Shown here one piece after another: positions 24,898-36,800 of a stretch of DNA of 64,000 bases. The stretch is from the NCBI GenBank assembly GCA_964023275.1, contig OZ029917.1:18110374-18174373 (forward strand). Reading direction: 5' to 3'. Both the position numbers and the translations under genes were made by a program. Every line of letters begins with the position of its first letter. The first letter of the stretch is position 1. The notes below the pieces were generated by a model, which was given only the letters and a program-made list of their open reading frames with translations, made no database searches and was not told the origin of the DNA. The DNA is from Norana najaformis. Lineage: Eukaryota > Annelida > Clitellata > Crassiclitellata > Hormogastridae.

Positions 24898-26106
24898 ATG
24901 TGCATTCTGCTTGTATTACTTTAACGTATTAAATGCCCAGACTGAATATTTTAATCAGTGCGCATCCCGATGTTGAGTCTTGGCTGTTTTTCAATTGGAC
25001 ATCTGGATTCTGCTTCCAAGAACTGCCATCTTTTAATACATGCCCACACAGTTTTTAGAATGCAGTACATGGGGATCATATCAAATGTTTAACAGTGACA
25101 GTGCAGTTCTAGTCAGAATTAATATATCTGCCAACATGTGTTACATAGGAAAATGTGGATCATCTGTTGGAATGTTTAGATTTGCAGGTCATTTACTGGT
25201 GATGTAGATAATAGATACCCATTCACCTTAAACAGCATCCCAGGTTCAAATCCAAGTGCACAGTAGCATGTTTAGGAATCCTGTTGGGCCACAGCAAAGG
25301 TGCTGCCCATTATTCCTCAACAAGCTTTAAAAGTCAAATATACATGCAAATTAGTAACAGTGAACAGCAATGCAAAACTACATTGAAGTAACAGCAAATG
25401 TGAAAAAAGAACATTGACATTTTTCCTTTGTGCAAAGGAAACAAAATTAATCTTTGCTGAAGAGGCCATGGCATATTGTCCCACTTCAAAACTACATGTA
25501 GTCTGTTGCAAATGCAGTACATTCATATCCATTAAGATATGTAAGGAAGCACCATCTCGTCGTTTGACTGAACTGTGTATTCATTACAGTTCAAAGATTC
25601 TTCAGCATGATGCTTTTGCCATCCATGGCTGCAGTTGACAAAGAAACTTGATAAATTTGTAATTTTTGCATTACCTCACCCAGCCTGCCCTACACATCTC
25701 ACATTCAGGCTACTGTTGTGCCGAAGCATAACAGATAACTTGATTTTATATAGATAGCCATTGGCACACTCTCCAAGCAATTGTCACCAGTGTAGTTCTC
25801 TCAAATCTCAGTGCAGTGAGCAGATGCAAGAGGATATATCAAGGGCTTATACAATCAAACCTCCAGTGAGCAAATAGGATGTATATTAGACTTGGTCCCA
25901 CTACACCATCCGTGGGAGGCTGTTGCCATGGGAATAATTCCACGAGCAGTAAAAGCACCAAATGTGATAGGTTGAGTGCCAAAGATTGCCAGCCTTCTCA
26001 CGGTTCTGTAGCTTGCAGTTCTGCACCTGCCACAGTGTGCCTAGCCATCTCCAACACGTGAAGTGCTCCACAACCTGACCATTAACCAATGCTACATGGT
26101 ATCTGT
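24898..26106. other. Convergent intergenic region / 3' UTR of the minus-strand gene
   Basis: This lies between the EIF3I poly(A) site and the stop codon of the minus-strand gene. Nothing on either strand looks like a coding exon. At least part should be the 3' UTR of the minus gene, but I could not place its poly(A) signal with confidence. Confidence 0.5.
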
Positions 26107-27612
26107 TCAACTGGTATAAGGTGACCTTTCAACTTCCCCGAATTCCAGGTCATCCACCTCCTGCTTAATAGTGGTACTACCACCATCTGTCACAAACGCA
26201 TCATGATAAAAACCAGCATCGTAAGTTTTTAATGCAGAACTGCTGGTTCCTGGCTCAGCATTAAGTGAATTCAAATTGTTCGTACTGTTACGTCTGCTGT
26301 CAACGAGATGGTAAAGAAGCTGGCTGAATTTGTATTTTGAATGATCGGTTTCTTGATCAAATGATATTCCAGCAGGAAAACCAGATCGTCCGAGTTCTGG
26401 TGAGAAGTCTTCCCTTTGGCTGGTGCCTACTGTTTCATCTAAAGCTAATGTTGTATTTGATTTTAAGTTTTGGCTAATGTTGCCAACATCAGTATTTTTT
26501 CCACATAGCATCTCAGCAAACAGGGTGCTTGATGCAGTCTTTTCAGTTTGGTCTGCGCTGCAACTTCCCAAACGTCGGCGCTTATAAGCAGGTTGTTGAA
26601 TGCCAAAACCTCCTGCTGACGTTACAGCAACAGGGCTGGTCTTTTGAAAAAGCAGTTCTCGTAACAATGCCTGACTCTGGGTGCTATCTCGCTTTCCTGC
26701 ACCAGGGCTTTTGCCTTTTGATTCTGTAGATATAACCAGTGAATGATCTGAAATACTGGGACTGAATTCACCTTCTGAATGACACTGGACACTGTCCTTC
26801 CCTCGGTTTGTGAACTGCTTACAGTATATCTGACGCAGTGCTTCAATTGCCGAGCCCTGTCGTAACTGACAACCCTGGCTCTGCTCACTCGCTGGTCCCC
26901 TGTCATAGCAGCTAAGGGGTGTGACCTCTCTGCTACTGCCATTGCTAAAGAGGTTCGACAAAATGTCAGTCGTCATGTCAAGAAGGGTGGCACCTTCGTG
27001 CTCTGAACGGCCACTGTATGAATTTATCCCTGCATCATCATTTGATCGTGAGGCACACAGAAGGGAATCAAGGATCTCAGACTGTGATGCATAGTTCGCC
27101 AGCGCTGTCTTTGTTTTGACAGATTCAGGGGAAGTTTCGTACGCCACTTCACTTTCTGATTCAACTTCGGTCACAGAAGAAGACTGACGCCTCCCTTGGG
27201 ATTCTTCAGGAAGACAAGATGACACAGATAAACTGCTAACCTTTGGAGTTCCAGAGCTTGGCATAGCGTTTACAGGTGCAGAAGAATTCTGCAAGAATCC
27301 TTCTCCAACACTTTTGCTCACCTCATCAGCAACAGGTTTGAGATCATGCAAGACATGCTTATCTGACACACGTGATGTCTTGTCAGAACTTTTTTCATTT
27401 GGCAAGCATGACTTCCCAATGTTTTCTCCAAAGTGCAAAACGATGACACGTTCATCATCAATTGTAATTCCAACTGTACCTTCGATTCGCAGCTGAGTCC
27501 TATAAATTATAAGTGTTTCACACAAATTAGACACTAATTTCCTCACAGTATTCTGCAAGCATGAAGAATCAATTGAACGATCTTCTCCCTTTGAGTAGAC
27601 TAACCCCTCCAT
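26107..27612 (-). CDS. Unrecognised 501-residue nuclear-type protein with LXXLL motifs
   Basis: The open frame runs from ATG at 27612 to the stop at 26107. Just 5' of the ATG (minus strand) is a pyrimidine tract and CAG (CATTTCTTTTTTTCAG|AGCC), so this is one large coding exon preceded by a noncoding 5' exon upstream. Residues 20-62 look folded (CLQNTVRKLVSNLCETLIIY, then IEGTVGITIDDERVIVLHFG); the rest is Ser-rich and probably disordered. Nuclear-receptor-box-like motifs are LDSLL (181-185), LSNLF (218-222), LRELL (317-321) and LLYHLV (432-437). A basic KRRR at 344-347 may be a nuclear signal, and IKQE at 482-485 fits a SUMO consensus next to an acidic tail. This composition, the single coding exon and the C-terminal IKQE recall nuclear-receptor corepressors such as NRIP1, but I cannot show homology. 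Codon structure over 1.5 kb argues strongly that it is real. Confidence 0.75.
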   Translation of the reverse strand: MEGLVYSKGEDRSIDSSCLQNTVRKLVSNLCETLIIYRTQLRIEGTVGITIDDERVIVLHFGENIGKSCLPNEKSSDKTSRVSDKHVLHDLKPVADEVSKSVGEGFLQNSSAPVNAMPSSGTPKVSSLSVSSCLPEESQGRRQSSSVTEVESESEVAYETSPESVKTKTALANYASQSEILDSLLCASRSNDDAGINSYSGRSEHEGATLLDMTTDILSNLFSNGSSREVTPLSCYDRGPASEQSQGCQLRQGSAIEALRQIYCKQFTNRGKDSVQCHSEGEFSPSISDHSLVISTESKGKSPGAGKRDSTQSQALLRELLFQKTSPVAVTSAGGFGIQQPAYKRRRLGSCSADQTEKTASSTLFAEMLCGKNTDVGNISQNLKSNTTLALDETVGTSQREDFSPELGRSGFPAGISFDQETDHSKYKFSQLLYHLVDSRRNSTNNLNSLNAEPGTSSSALKTYDAGFYHDAFVTDGGSTTIKQEVDDLEFGEVERSPYTS

Positions 27613-30099
27613 GGCTCTGAAAAAAAGAAATGAAACAGAGTAGAACACTTTGCACTCATAATTATATAATTAACTTTTTCAGACAGATAAAAGACCGGTT
27701 AGCTTTATTATAGCATTCACCCATCCCAGGTAACCTAGCACAGTAACCAAAGTATAAACCACACCAAACTACCAATCTTTTACCAACTAAAGCAAAACAG
27801 AAACCCTTGGACACTTCCCTAAAAGTAAAATGGTAAATGTAACAAGCCTGTTTACACACCTCTGTAGAGACTCCTCATGACCAGAGGTCGAAGGATCATG
27901 TGGCTGAGCACAAATATGAACATACTAGTCTACCAAACAGGAGACCTTTTAATCTCCCAACTTCCAGTGGTACATTTACTGACTGAAAGTATAGGTGGTT
28001 GACTGGAGACCGAAAGACTTGGTATTCCACGGACGGCCACCCACCGAAGTACTAATATGGCTCGATGGTGTTTAATTTCACTGAACCTACGACTTCGTAT
28101 TAATAACACCAAGTTGCCACCACTTCGTTCCCGCTTTCATTTTGTCACAGCGCTAAAACTGGAACTGTGGCGCAATGTCAGGATCACTATTCAGTAGCCA
28201 AGCGTATTCATGCACCTGTGCTGCATAAGCGTTCGATTAAATTGCATTACTTGATCATTGTAAATGTAGCAGTAAACAGATGAGGGGCTGTTTACAGCCA
28301 CTGACGACCTTAAAGTCAGGTCAATGCAACAAAACTCAGTAGCAACGCAAAATGCCCCAGCATTACATGAACCTATGTCAATTCTTCAACCAAAGTGCTA
28401 TAGATAGCAGTAGCATCAAAAGATTTATATTATTACCAACTGATCTGACAAAATCATAATAAATATTTACAATAAGAACCTTGTTACCTTTAAACCGTTT
28501 TTGTTTTAAATTTCTTCTATTCTTCTTCGACTTGAAACAGAGTACATATTATGAGGGAGAACAGTCCCTGACATAAAAGTCGGCCATCATTTGATGGCCG
28601 ACAGGATGGTATCCAACTGACGATACTATTTGATTAAATGAAAGCTGTGAAAGTGCTCTTACAATTAAATCATTGATTGTTAAAACTTTGTTTTTGTTTA
28701 AATATATATCAGACATCGATAAAAAAAACTTTTTATAAATATATTTAGCTCGTTGTGCCTTTATTTGATTATAGTCAATTACTAGATGACGCTAAGACAA
28801 AACCTGATTGAGATCATTGTTTATTCCAAGATTTCCGTTTTGACCATTGACGTACATTTACAAACTTAATCTAAAATCTCGGTTTATGACGTTGTCAGCG
28901 ATTAAATGGCCTAACGACAAGCTGTTATGTTGTTCGCTTACCCAACTGGTCATAATGTTTACTTGGATAGCGCACCCACTGCCCAATTATTATAGCCCTA
29001 CCCCGACTTGAAAATTCACAAATGCAGCATGTACTACGACCATTGTTATCGTTCAGTATAATAGCTACTAGCCTGCAATGTACGGACTTTAAAACGATAT
29101 AGGCCTAATTACAGGATCTGGCCCTTCTGGTTTCATTGTTGCGGAAAAGGATTCTGACATTTGGCTTTTCCCTCTTCTAGCATACGAGGAGTAGGATTGT
29201 ATTTCTGGAATTTTTAGGACGTGACGCAAGCGCCTTCCGACTAGGTCTCGGGAGTGTCACAAGCTTCCCAAGCGGGGTCTAGGCCCTATAGTCACCATCG
29301 TTAACGGCTTTGAAGCGCAGGCCTGTCTTTAGAAAATTTGTTTAAAATTGGACTTTTAAATGGTAATTTGTGCAAAAGATTAGAAATTACCAGGAGGTTA
29401 CACTGACCCTTCTGTATGCACTTCGCTGATTAAGTAAGTAAGTAAGTAAGTAAGTAATGCATTTGTTAACACGCCATATGTCCATCAACTGAGCTGGGAA
29501 TCGTAGGCGAGGGTGGGTTACAGCGGTCAGACAACAAAAGCAAGACGATACAAATAGGTCTTTAGCCGCTTTACGAATATGTCTAGCGAGATATTGTTGT
29601 AATGTAAACAGGAAGACTATTCCGTATGGTTGATGCAGAATTGTTGAATACGCGTCGGGAGAAATCATACCGATAGTCTGTGATGTCAGGGAAAGAGAGA
29701 AGGTTTTGTGTAGCTGATCGCAGAGATCTGGATGGTAGGTAGCGATGTAAGGATGATGACAGGGAAAGTGGCTAATTGGTCGAGAGAATCTTACGTGTGA
29801 GGAGAGCTATCTTGTAAGTGATTCTGGAGGTGACAAGCGGCTAATTACTGGAATGGTTAGCCTTGACTTCGTCATTAAGCTCCTAGCGGATTCCGGGGCG
29901 GAGCCCCGTCATTCAATATTTAGTTTTAGAACTTATGGTTTTAAAGTTCCTATCAAAAATTACCTTTGAACTTTAAAGGGCGATTTAAGCAAGGGTTGCC
30001 ATAGGGTTTTAAAATGTTCTTTTTTTTCATTCGACAACAAGATGGAGAAAATGTTGATGTAGATCCATAAATTCAATTTGAAACTAGAAGGTGAAGTCC
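27613..30099. other. 5' flank of the minus-strand gene; no coding sequence seen
   Basis: It should contain the noncoding first exon and promoter of the gene at 26107-27612; the exon was not located. The stretch 28490-28760 is AT-rich. A TAAG/AAGT run (29430-29458) is a short microsatellite of the kind that ends LINEs in this genome. No exon or RNA gene was recognised. Confidence 0.5.
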
Positions 30100-30430
30100 A
30101 ATTTGGCCTTAAGTAGATGTGATGGACCATATGTCACGCGAATGCAAGTCCATGGTTTTCGAGGTTACCGACGTGGCTACTTTCTTCGGGATGAGCATTA
30201 ATTTCCGCTGACTTTGACAAATGTCACAACCACCAAACCATGGATTCCAGATCTCCATCCAACCCTGGCCACCAAACATACGTAGCTTCGAGCAAGAACC
30301 TTCATTCTACGGATTTCAGGATGCCTTTCGTGCAATTGCCTCCAACACCCTTCTCTGACATCTCTAAGACACAAATTCATCTTCGATAGCTTTACAAGAG
30401 GCACCCATTTTGATCCCACAATCTCAATCT
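30100..30430 (-). mobile_element. Ty3/gypsy-type retrotransposon integrase scrap
   Basis: On the minus strand one frame reads LHERHPEIRRMKVLARSYV. A one-base shift continues it as TYVWWPGLDGDLES, and the next shift gives HxCQ-like residues. This is the zinc-binding N-terminal region of Ty3/gypsy integrase (consensus HxGHPGxxRMKxLARxYVWWPGxDxDIE). At least two frameshifts and a stop make it dead. No LTR was recognised around it. Confidence 0.75.
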
Positions 30431-32082
30431 GAACATAGTTGGGCTAAATAGTCTATGGTGGTGCTGCTTTTTAAAACCATATTGGCCTATAGAACAAAAT
30501 TAACTTTGAAGCAGCCTAAAGTGAACGCTCGCGAAATAATTTGTGCGCTAACAGAAAGTGGTTGTGCGCGCTTACCTCAAAAGTCGTGCGCGCTCGCACT
30601 CGCGCAGCTTGGCAGGAACATTGGATGTTGCCAATTGAGATATCCTTTGTCTTCTCCCAGCAACCCCCGCAGTAGTGGCTTATGATTTGTCTGGCTTACG
30701 AACTGACGTCTCCGGATCCACGAACGAATTTTTCATACCAAAAATCATAGTCAAGTTCTCCTTTTCTCTAGCTGTAGTTGTAATTATTTTTTAAAATTCA
30801 AGAGAAAGTAATCCGATGTGCGCTCTACTTTAAATTATGTTAAATGATGTTAACGATGTTAAACTTTATCAAGAACAGAGTTCATTAGTAAGTATTCAAA
30901 GCTCTGCGGCTTGGGTCACTAGAAAGGTCACAGTGGTGGGCTTCCGCTCACACGCAGAGTCCAACCAGAGTTGACATCATGTTCAGTTTCTGGACCGCGT
31001 TGATCGAGGATGAGGAATGGCAGGCGACGAGGTCTGCTGCCAGTGGCACACGGTTGTCACACGGTCCAGCAGCCCCTCACAGTTGGCAGATGACGCAGCG
31101 TCCTGACGTCATAGTGAATAGTTCCATTCAGGGTGTAAAACGCGTAATCAAGCAGTAGGCCTCTCAATTCCATTCTTCTCTCGACGAGGAACTATAACTG
31201 CACCGTTCCAGTTATGGTGATGCTACACAAGCCAAGATGAGATCCTTCTTGTCGTCATAGTACAGCAACAGCTGAGTAGTCAACAACTTTTTTGACTGCT
31301 GGAAAGCCTTTCCATGAATTTGCATATCTTTCTACATCGTGCCTCGCAGGAAAGGTGTAGAAACTATTCTAAAACTGACTGGTGTTTGATGGGTCCTTGT
31401 TTCTTGGGTAGATAGGCTTACAGAACAACTTAGAGAGAAAATTGGCGGAAGTGCACGTAAGAACAACAGTAGAAACGAGGATTAGCGTGACGAAGAATTC
31501 CATATTGGTCATTACCGTTCTTTATAATACTTCGCTCGTCATGCTAGTCATCTGTTTTAAGATTAGTCTACGAATAAGCTGATTATATGCCAAATTCACT
31601 TCCGGAGAGCTATAGATACGCAAAGTTATTCTTTGTTACATTATACGATTACAATTTGACGTACTATATAATGAGATGGCTGATCCGACCGTGAATTCAA
31701 GGCATCAAATAGCTCAATGTAAGCCTATTCAAATGAGTTCACACTCGATTCATTGATAAACTCTGAGAAAGTTAAGTTTTTTAAACGATTTAGTTACCTG
31801 ATTATTTTGTAGATAGATTGATAAACTTAGGTTTCGCGTATAAGCATGGAAGAACGCATGTGTAGACATAGCATATATCTTTCAAAAACTGCTTACTAAG
31901 AACATTCACATTTGTGTGCTGGCCACGTCAATCCATAAGCGTAAAAATTGTAATTAGTAATTAGTAACTTCTATCGCGCCAGTTTCAAATGCACCAGGCA
32001 TCAATCGATGGAGCCAAATGTTAGACATGTGTAGCCTAGAAAATTAATATGACATGCAATGGACATACTATGACAAGCTTAC
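30431..32082. other. No gene seen; possible degraded retroelement flank
   Basis: No long open frame, splice-flanked exon or RNA gene was recognised. It may include more of the decayed gypsy element upstream of the integrase scrap, but no motif supports that directly. Confidence 0.4.
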
Positions 32083-32578
32083 ATACATAATGCATGCACA
32101 CATATACATGCATACATACATCATACATACATACATTCGTTCACACATGCATACATACATGCATACATACATACACACACACGCATGCATACACACATGC
32201 ATACACACATGCATGCATACATACATACATACATCATACATACATTCATGCACACAAGCATACATCCATGCATGCATACATACACGCATGCATACACACA
32301 TGTATACACACATGCATATATACATGCATACATACATACATACATACATATATACATACATACATACATATATACATACATATATCATACATACACATAT
32401 ACACGCATGCATACACACATGCATACACACATGCATACACACATGCATACACACATGCATACATACATGCATACATACATACATACATCATACATACATT
32501 CATACACACATGCATACACACATGCATACATACATGCATGTATACATGCATACATACGTATACATATATACATATATA
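32083..32578 (+). repeat. (CATA)n / (CATGCATA)n microsatellite, about 500 bp
   Basis: Nearly pure CATACATA interspersed with CATGCATACACA blocks. Because the period is 4, all six frames stay open over much of it, giving His/Thr/Tyr or Met/Cys/Val repeats. These are not proteins. The CATG/CATA alternation suggests several rounds of slippage. Confidence 0.95.
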
Positions 32579-32899
32579 AGTACAGGATGAGGACTAATGT
32601 AGGCCTAAGCACAACAGACGGTGCATTTATGCAATAAACAAGAATTGCTTATACAATAGGCTTTTTAACTTATGCGCACAGGTCTACAATTAAGTGGAGC
32701 AGAGGGAGAAGGAGAAAGATGTGGAGGGGTGGAGTAGGAGAAAGGATGACGACGATAGATGGACGGCATATGCTCCAATTCCATACGGGTTTATCACTCT
32801 CCATCTGCCACAGCTGCTCCTACATTGTGCTGCGCAAAAGAAACAGGGTATATATATGTATGTATATATATAATATATATATAATGTCCTTTGTCCACT

Positions 32900-33610
32900 T
32901 TTGGACGCTTTCCACGAAGATCAGTGCTTTGGCCACTGTTGTTCATAATTTTTATTAGCGATATTGATAGAATTTTATTCAAAACTTGTTTGCTGATCGT
33001 ACAGAAACCACGTAGAGCAGTGGGTGATGAAGAAGAAATGGAGATACTGCGAGAAGAATGAGAAGATACTCTAAGAAGAATGTTCAAATGATAACAGGAC
33101 TAACAGATTCCTTTTAATTTAAAAAATGCTCAGTGATGCACATGAGAGGAAAAGAAACAACGAGTTTTCATTTGAAACAGGGGATAAGTTATTGAAATTG
33201 AGTGAGGAAGAAAGAGACGCCAGATAAGAGCGGAAAACCTTCACAGCATGCAGTGTGCTGAAACAGCAAAAAAAGTATAACTCAACTTCAGCTGTGATCA
33301 AGAGGGCAACACATAACAGAAACAAGGATATAATACTAAAGTTGTACAAATCATTGATTGAGCAACAGTTGAACTATTTAATGCAGGTATGGAATTCATA
33401 TCTGAAACATGGCTTAGAGCAACTGGAGAAAGTACAAAGCAGAGCTACCAAACTGATTGGGGGTTCCAAGGTTTGTGCTGTGAAGAGTCGTTGAAAAGGT
33501 GTGAGCTGACAACAGTAGAGCGATGGAGGAGCAGAGGAGACCTAAATGAAGCTTATAAGATCAACATTGAAAAGGAGGAGTGCAGTGGCAATGTTCTTTG
33601 AATTAGAACC
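32900..33610 (+). mobile_element. CR1/L2-like LINE reverse transcriptase remnant
   Basis: The plus strand at ~32918-32972 reads SVLWPLLFIIFISDID, the RT block B motif (QGSVLGPLLFIIYINDID). From 33255 it continues with HNRNKDIILKLYKSLIEQQL, VWNSYLKHGLEQLEKVQSRA and TKLIGG, then in another frame ESLKRCELTTVERWRSRGDL. The order and spacing match the distal RT and thumb of CR1/L2-type LINEs. The YxDD core between them is lost, and stops and frameshifts break it. Transcriptionally sense to the window, with no gene around it. Confidence 0.85.
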
Positions 33611-35624
33611 GAACTTAAGGCATAAGGCCACAGATATAAATTACTTAAGAAACCGGAAGGAAGATTAGGGCAGAAATTCTTCAGAGCAGCAGGAGTGGTG
33701 GGTCCACTTGCGGAATAGTTTGGATGATAGTATGCTGTCTCAGTGGGCACTTTCACAGACGAAGGAGCCAAGAACGATATGAAACAAGCCTAGGAAATTT
33801 TCATTGGCCTAACACAGATTACAAGTCTTCAGAATCACTTAAAAATCGTTCTATGCTATGTTTATGCTATGTTATGTTATGGCCCTTGTGACCGGATTAC
33901 CTACGGATCTAGCGCTGAGCTGATATGATGTAGGTCCTGTGCTATCTATTTTATGGGATAAATATTCGAGAGAAGAAAACATTTCTAGAGGTAGGCATAC
34001 AGACAGACAGACAGACAGGCAGACAGGCAGACGTTCGGAGGCCTATAGAACGCGCTCATCAGTGACAGCTGCAGCAGAAGCCTCAGAGGTGGAATGGGCG
34101 TAATAGATGGTTCCCAGTGGTACATCATACTTATCATGAATAAACCAAACACACCCACGCAGCAGCAGCAGCAGCAGTAGCAGCCGAACTCAGTCGCCGC
34201 TCTCCTTCCATTTGCGCCACACCTCGGCATCCGCCAAAAGCACAAGCTGCCTCCTCTTGCACCTCCGCATATCTATGCGCACATATACATATGTATATAT
34301 AATCATATATATATAATCTGTGCATTTATATATATATATATTAGGCCGATATTATATATATATGTATATGCGCCAGAACCCAGGCGCATGCGCAAGGCCC
34401 CGCGGGCAACAACATACTGTAGCAATTACGGTAGCTTTAGAGTGCGTGGGTACTGCAGGCGTATGTATGTAGATATGCAGACAACCTGCTTCGGCAAGGA
34501 GCTCGTAGATGGCGCTGCAGTTGGTTAGTATGGGGCGATCGCCTGCACAACGTATACAAGTCTTGCGTACACACGCTCACATACAGACACACGTGTGAGT
34601 ATACTGGCTGCACGGATCTGTATGTATAGTGTATTTGCACAAATGAGCCGATCCAGGCTGGGAGTTGTTTAAATGTTTTTTCCTTTCAAAGCGCCGATTG
34701 AGCCGATGAAAGAGTTCTCCGTTGATGGTTTGCTAACTGAAGGATTAAACCAAAGTCGGAACATCCCAGATGAGAAGATTTGACGCTGATACATATACAC
34801 GTGGTCGATAGCAGCGCTAAGTTTCTTGGAATTGTTAACTCTGAGAGAGTTATTGACCTTGTTTCTGCTGCTGATGTTAGAACTGGTATTCCTGTTTGCA
34901 CCTCACAAGGTCAATGATCGGCTTTGAACGCTTACGCTGACGGCAAATCTGGGAATCTATATGCCTGGAAATTCTGTTGATATCTGGTAAGATCAGCTGA
35001 TCATCTGACAGAAGGATTACAAACACCTGGATTTCTTCCAAGTCAAATAAACGGAAGTACTCGGGAAAACTAACATAATCGATGAGATTGAGCTGCTATA
35101 GGCCGTGAACGTGTATTTTTAAAAAGCATCGGGATTAGACATAAGGCGGTAGGAATACTTTCTCAGCACTGCACTTAGGCCGAGAAATTATCATAACTTT
35201 CGTCGGATTTTATAAGTTTTACATTTTCAGGAAGTTGTTTAGATCGTTATCGATTCTAGTGCAGGATGTCGACACTGATGTGGTTTCCGCAGAATGGATT
35301 CCTGGGAACGCAGATGGTAAGTATGTCGAAATTATCAGTAAAAGCGAGTTCGAATACAAATACAACGCCGCATTTCTTGTGCGCCAAGCAGCTGCACCTA
35401 TCTTAACCAACACCTTTACCACTGCGCAAGTTACCGCATGGCATACGGAGCGTCCGGAGTTTGGTAAACAGTGGAGATGCAGGCAACTTTAAAGTGTCAC
35501 GTTTTATTTGGTCCCATACAGTCGAAGGTAATAAAATAGAAATCAACTGCTGGTTTTAAATAGAAGTGACTGTTTTGTCTTGCCGGTGGTTACAATCAGT
35601 CAACATCCAAAAGAGTTCTTCGCT
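33611..35624. other. No gene seen; simple repeats
   Basis: It contains (AGAC)n at 34003-34030, (CAG)n at 34159-34180 and alternating TA/TATG tracts at 34265-34370. Small open frames here lack codon bias and splice context. A 5' noncoding exon of the Rbfox gene could lie in this stretch, but nothing in the sequence marks one. Confidence 0.5.
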
Positions 35625-35912
35625 GTTGTTTACCATTGTCTTTTTGGACACATCGCGCGTTGCGATAGTGAACAGGGCCATGCCAGAGCCCTGCGAGCTA
35701 TGATACCCAGCCCCACACCCATCTCCTTCCCAAGATATTGGAAGAGACCAGCTGGACGCCCTCCCCATACACGAACACGAGTGGTTGAGTCCGTTCTACG
35801 CCCGCTGAAATTCGGACTACACCCGGGGCTGGGGAGGAGCCCAGAATAGAGCGCCTGGAACGTGTTGTGGAAACGGCAATGCTCCAGAGAGGGGCAAGTC
35901 ATAGAGGATGAT
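35625..35912 (+). mobile_element. LINE 3' end: C-terminal reverse transcriptase fragment
   Basis: The plus-strand frame reads LFGHIARCDSEQGHARALRA, then KRPAGRPPHTRTRVVESVLR, PLKFGLH. A shifted frame follows, like AWNVLWKRQCSREGQ. This is the tail of endonuclease/RT polyproteins (LFGHIAR..., GRP..TW...., LNFGL.TAW.RAQ.R..W...VETAML). It ends in an ATGATGATT tract at ~35905. It is heavily 5' truncated and frameshifted. Confidence 0.75.
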
Positions 35913-36149
35913 GATTACCATTGTCCTTCCGATAAGTCTCCGCACTTGGGCTAAAGCTAAGTGCGCTTGTGACTTTGTGATTGTTGTATGAATTAAATTC
36001 ATTTAGCGCTGGTTGAAGAAACTGCTGGATAAAGTTGACAGTACTTATCAAGAATATGACTTAATTTCTTTGCTAATCTCTGCTCATAAGTCTTCCCAGC
36101 TTTTGGACCTGAGCATCCATAAATTGTTCGTCAAGCACCGAGGTAGGAC

Positions 36150-36250
36150 TGGGCATAGGTTTCTATGATAATTAGGCCTAATATGCTCAATATAGCCTAA
36201 GCTTACTCTTCTGCACAGGTTTATATGATAATTAGGCCTAATATTTTGAA
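36150..36250 (+). repeat. Short direct repeat around TTAGGCCTAA
   Basis: AGGTTTCTATGATAATTAGG at ~36158 is repeated ~60 bases later as AGGTTTATATGATAATTAGG, each followed by CCTAATAT and the palindrome TTAGGCCTAA. A small local duplication. Confidence 0.6.
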
Positions 36251-36364
36251 TATATTAAATGTAAGATATTGAGGACATCGTCATGAACACGGCCTTTAAG
36301 TATACGAAAATTTAACATACCATGATATCATTATGATAACGGTAAATCATCATCGCAGTTTTTG

Positions 36365-36605
36365 TAGTCATCTTCATCATCTTTGCCGTTATTCTTATCG
36401 TCATCATCATCCTTGTTGTCGTCATCATCATTGTCATAATCATAAAAATAATAATCAATATCATCATAATCATCATAAGCATCAACAACAACAGCAACAA
36501 CAACACGATCATCGTTATAGTCATCATCATCATCATCATCAGCAACAACAAAACAACGTGATCATCATTATAGTCACTGTTATCATCATCATCATCATCA
36601 TCGTT
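36365..36605 (+). repeat. (ATC)n / (AAC)n microsatellite
   Basis: ATCATCATC runs alternate with AACAACAACA runs over ~240 bases. Opposite open frames of His/Gln or Met/Asp are artefacts of the triplet period. Confidence 0.9.
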
Positions 36606-36689
36606 GTTGTCTATGACAGTTAAAGAAGACCAGTTAGCCACAGTACCATAGGCCGACCCTTGGTATAACATGTTTCTGACTTCGTATCA

Positions 36690-36800
36690 GCCTCAATTTA
36701 TTGTAATCGTAATCGCAACTTTATATAGCGCTTCTTAAGAAGAACTCATCAGAGGCTTTCGAATCCCTATATGAGACCAGAGTAAGACGAACAGAGTATG
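36690..36800 (-). mobile_element. LINE 3' UTR and GATTAC tail (fragment)
   Basis: On the minus strand: GAGTTCTTCTTAAGAAGCGC, TATATAAAGTTGC, then GATTACGATTAC. The same order (CTCATCAGAGG / GCGC.TATATAA / GATTACGATTAC) ends the LINE at 62623-63067, so both belong to one family. Only the last ~100 bases remain. Confidence 0.55.

Noticed and set aside
25193-25270. B-box-like GGTTCAAATCC suggesting a tRNA or SINE
   Set aside because: No matching A box, anticodon arm or tail at the right spacing; probably chance.
32054-32612. Several open frames of 75-178 codons on both strands
   Set aside because: They are pure CATA/CATG microsatellite translations (His/Thr/Tyr or Met/Cys/Val repeats), not proteins.
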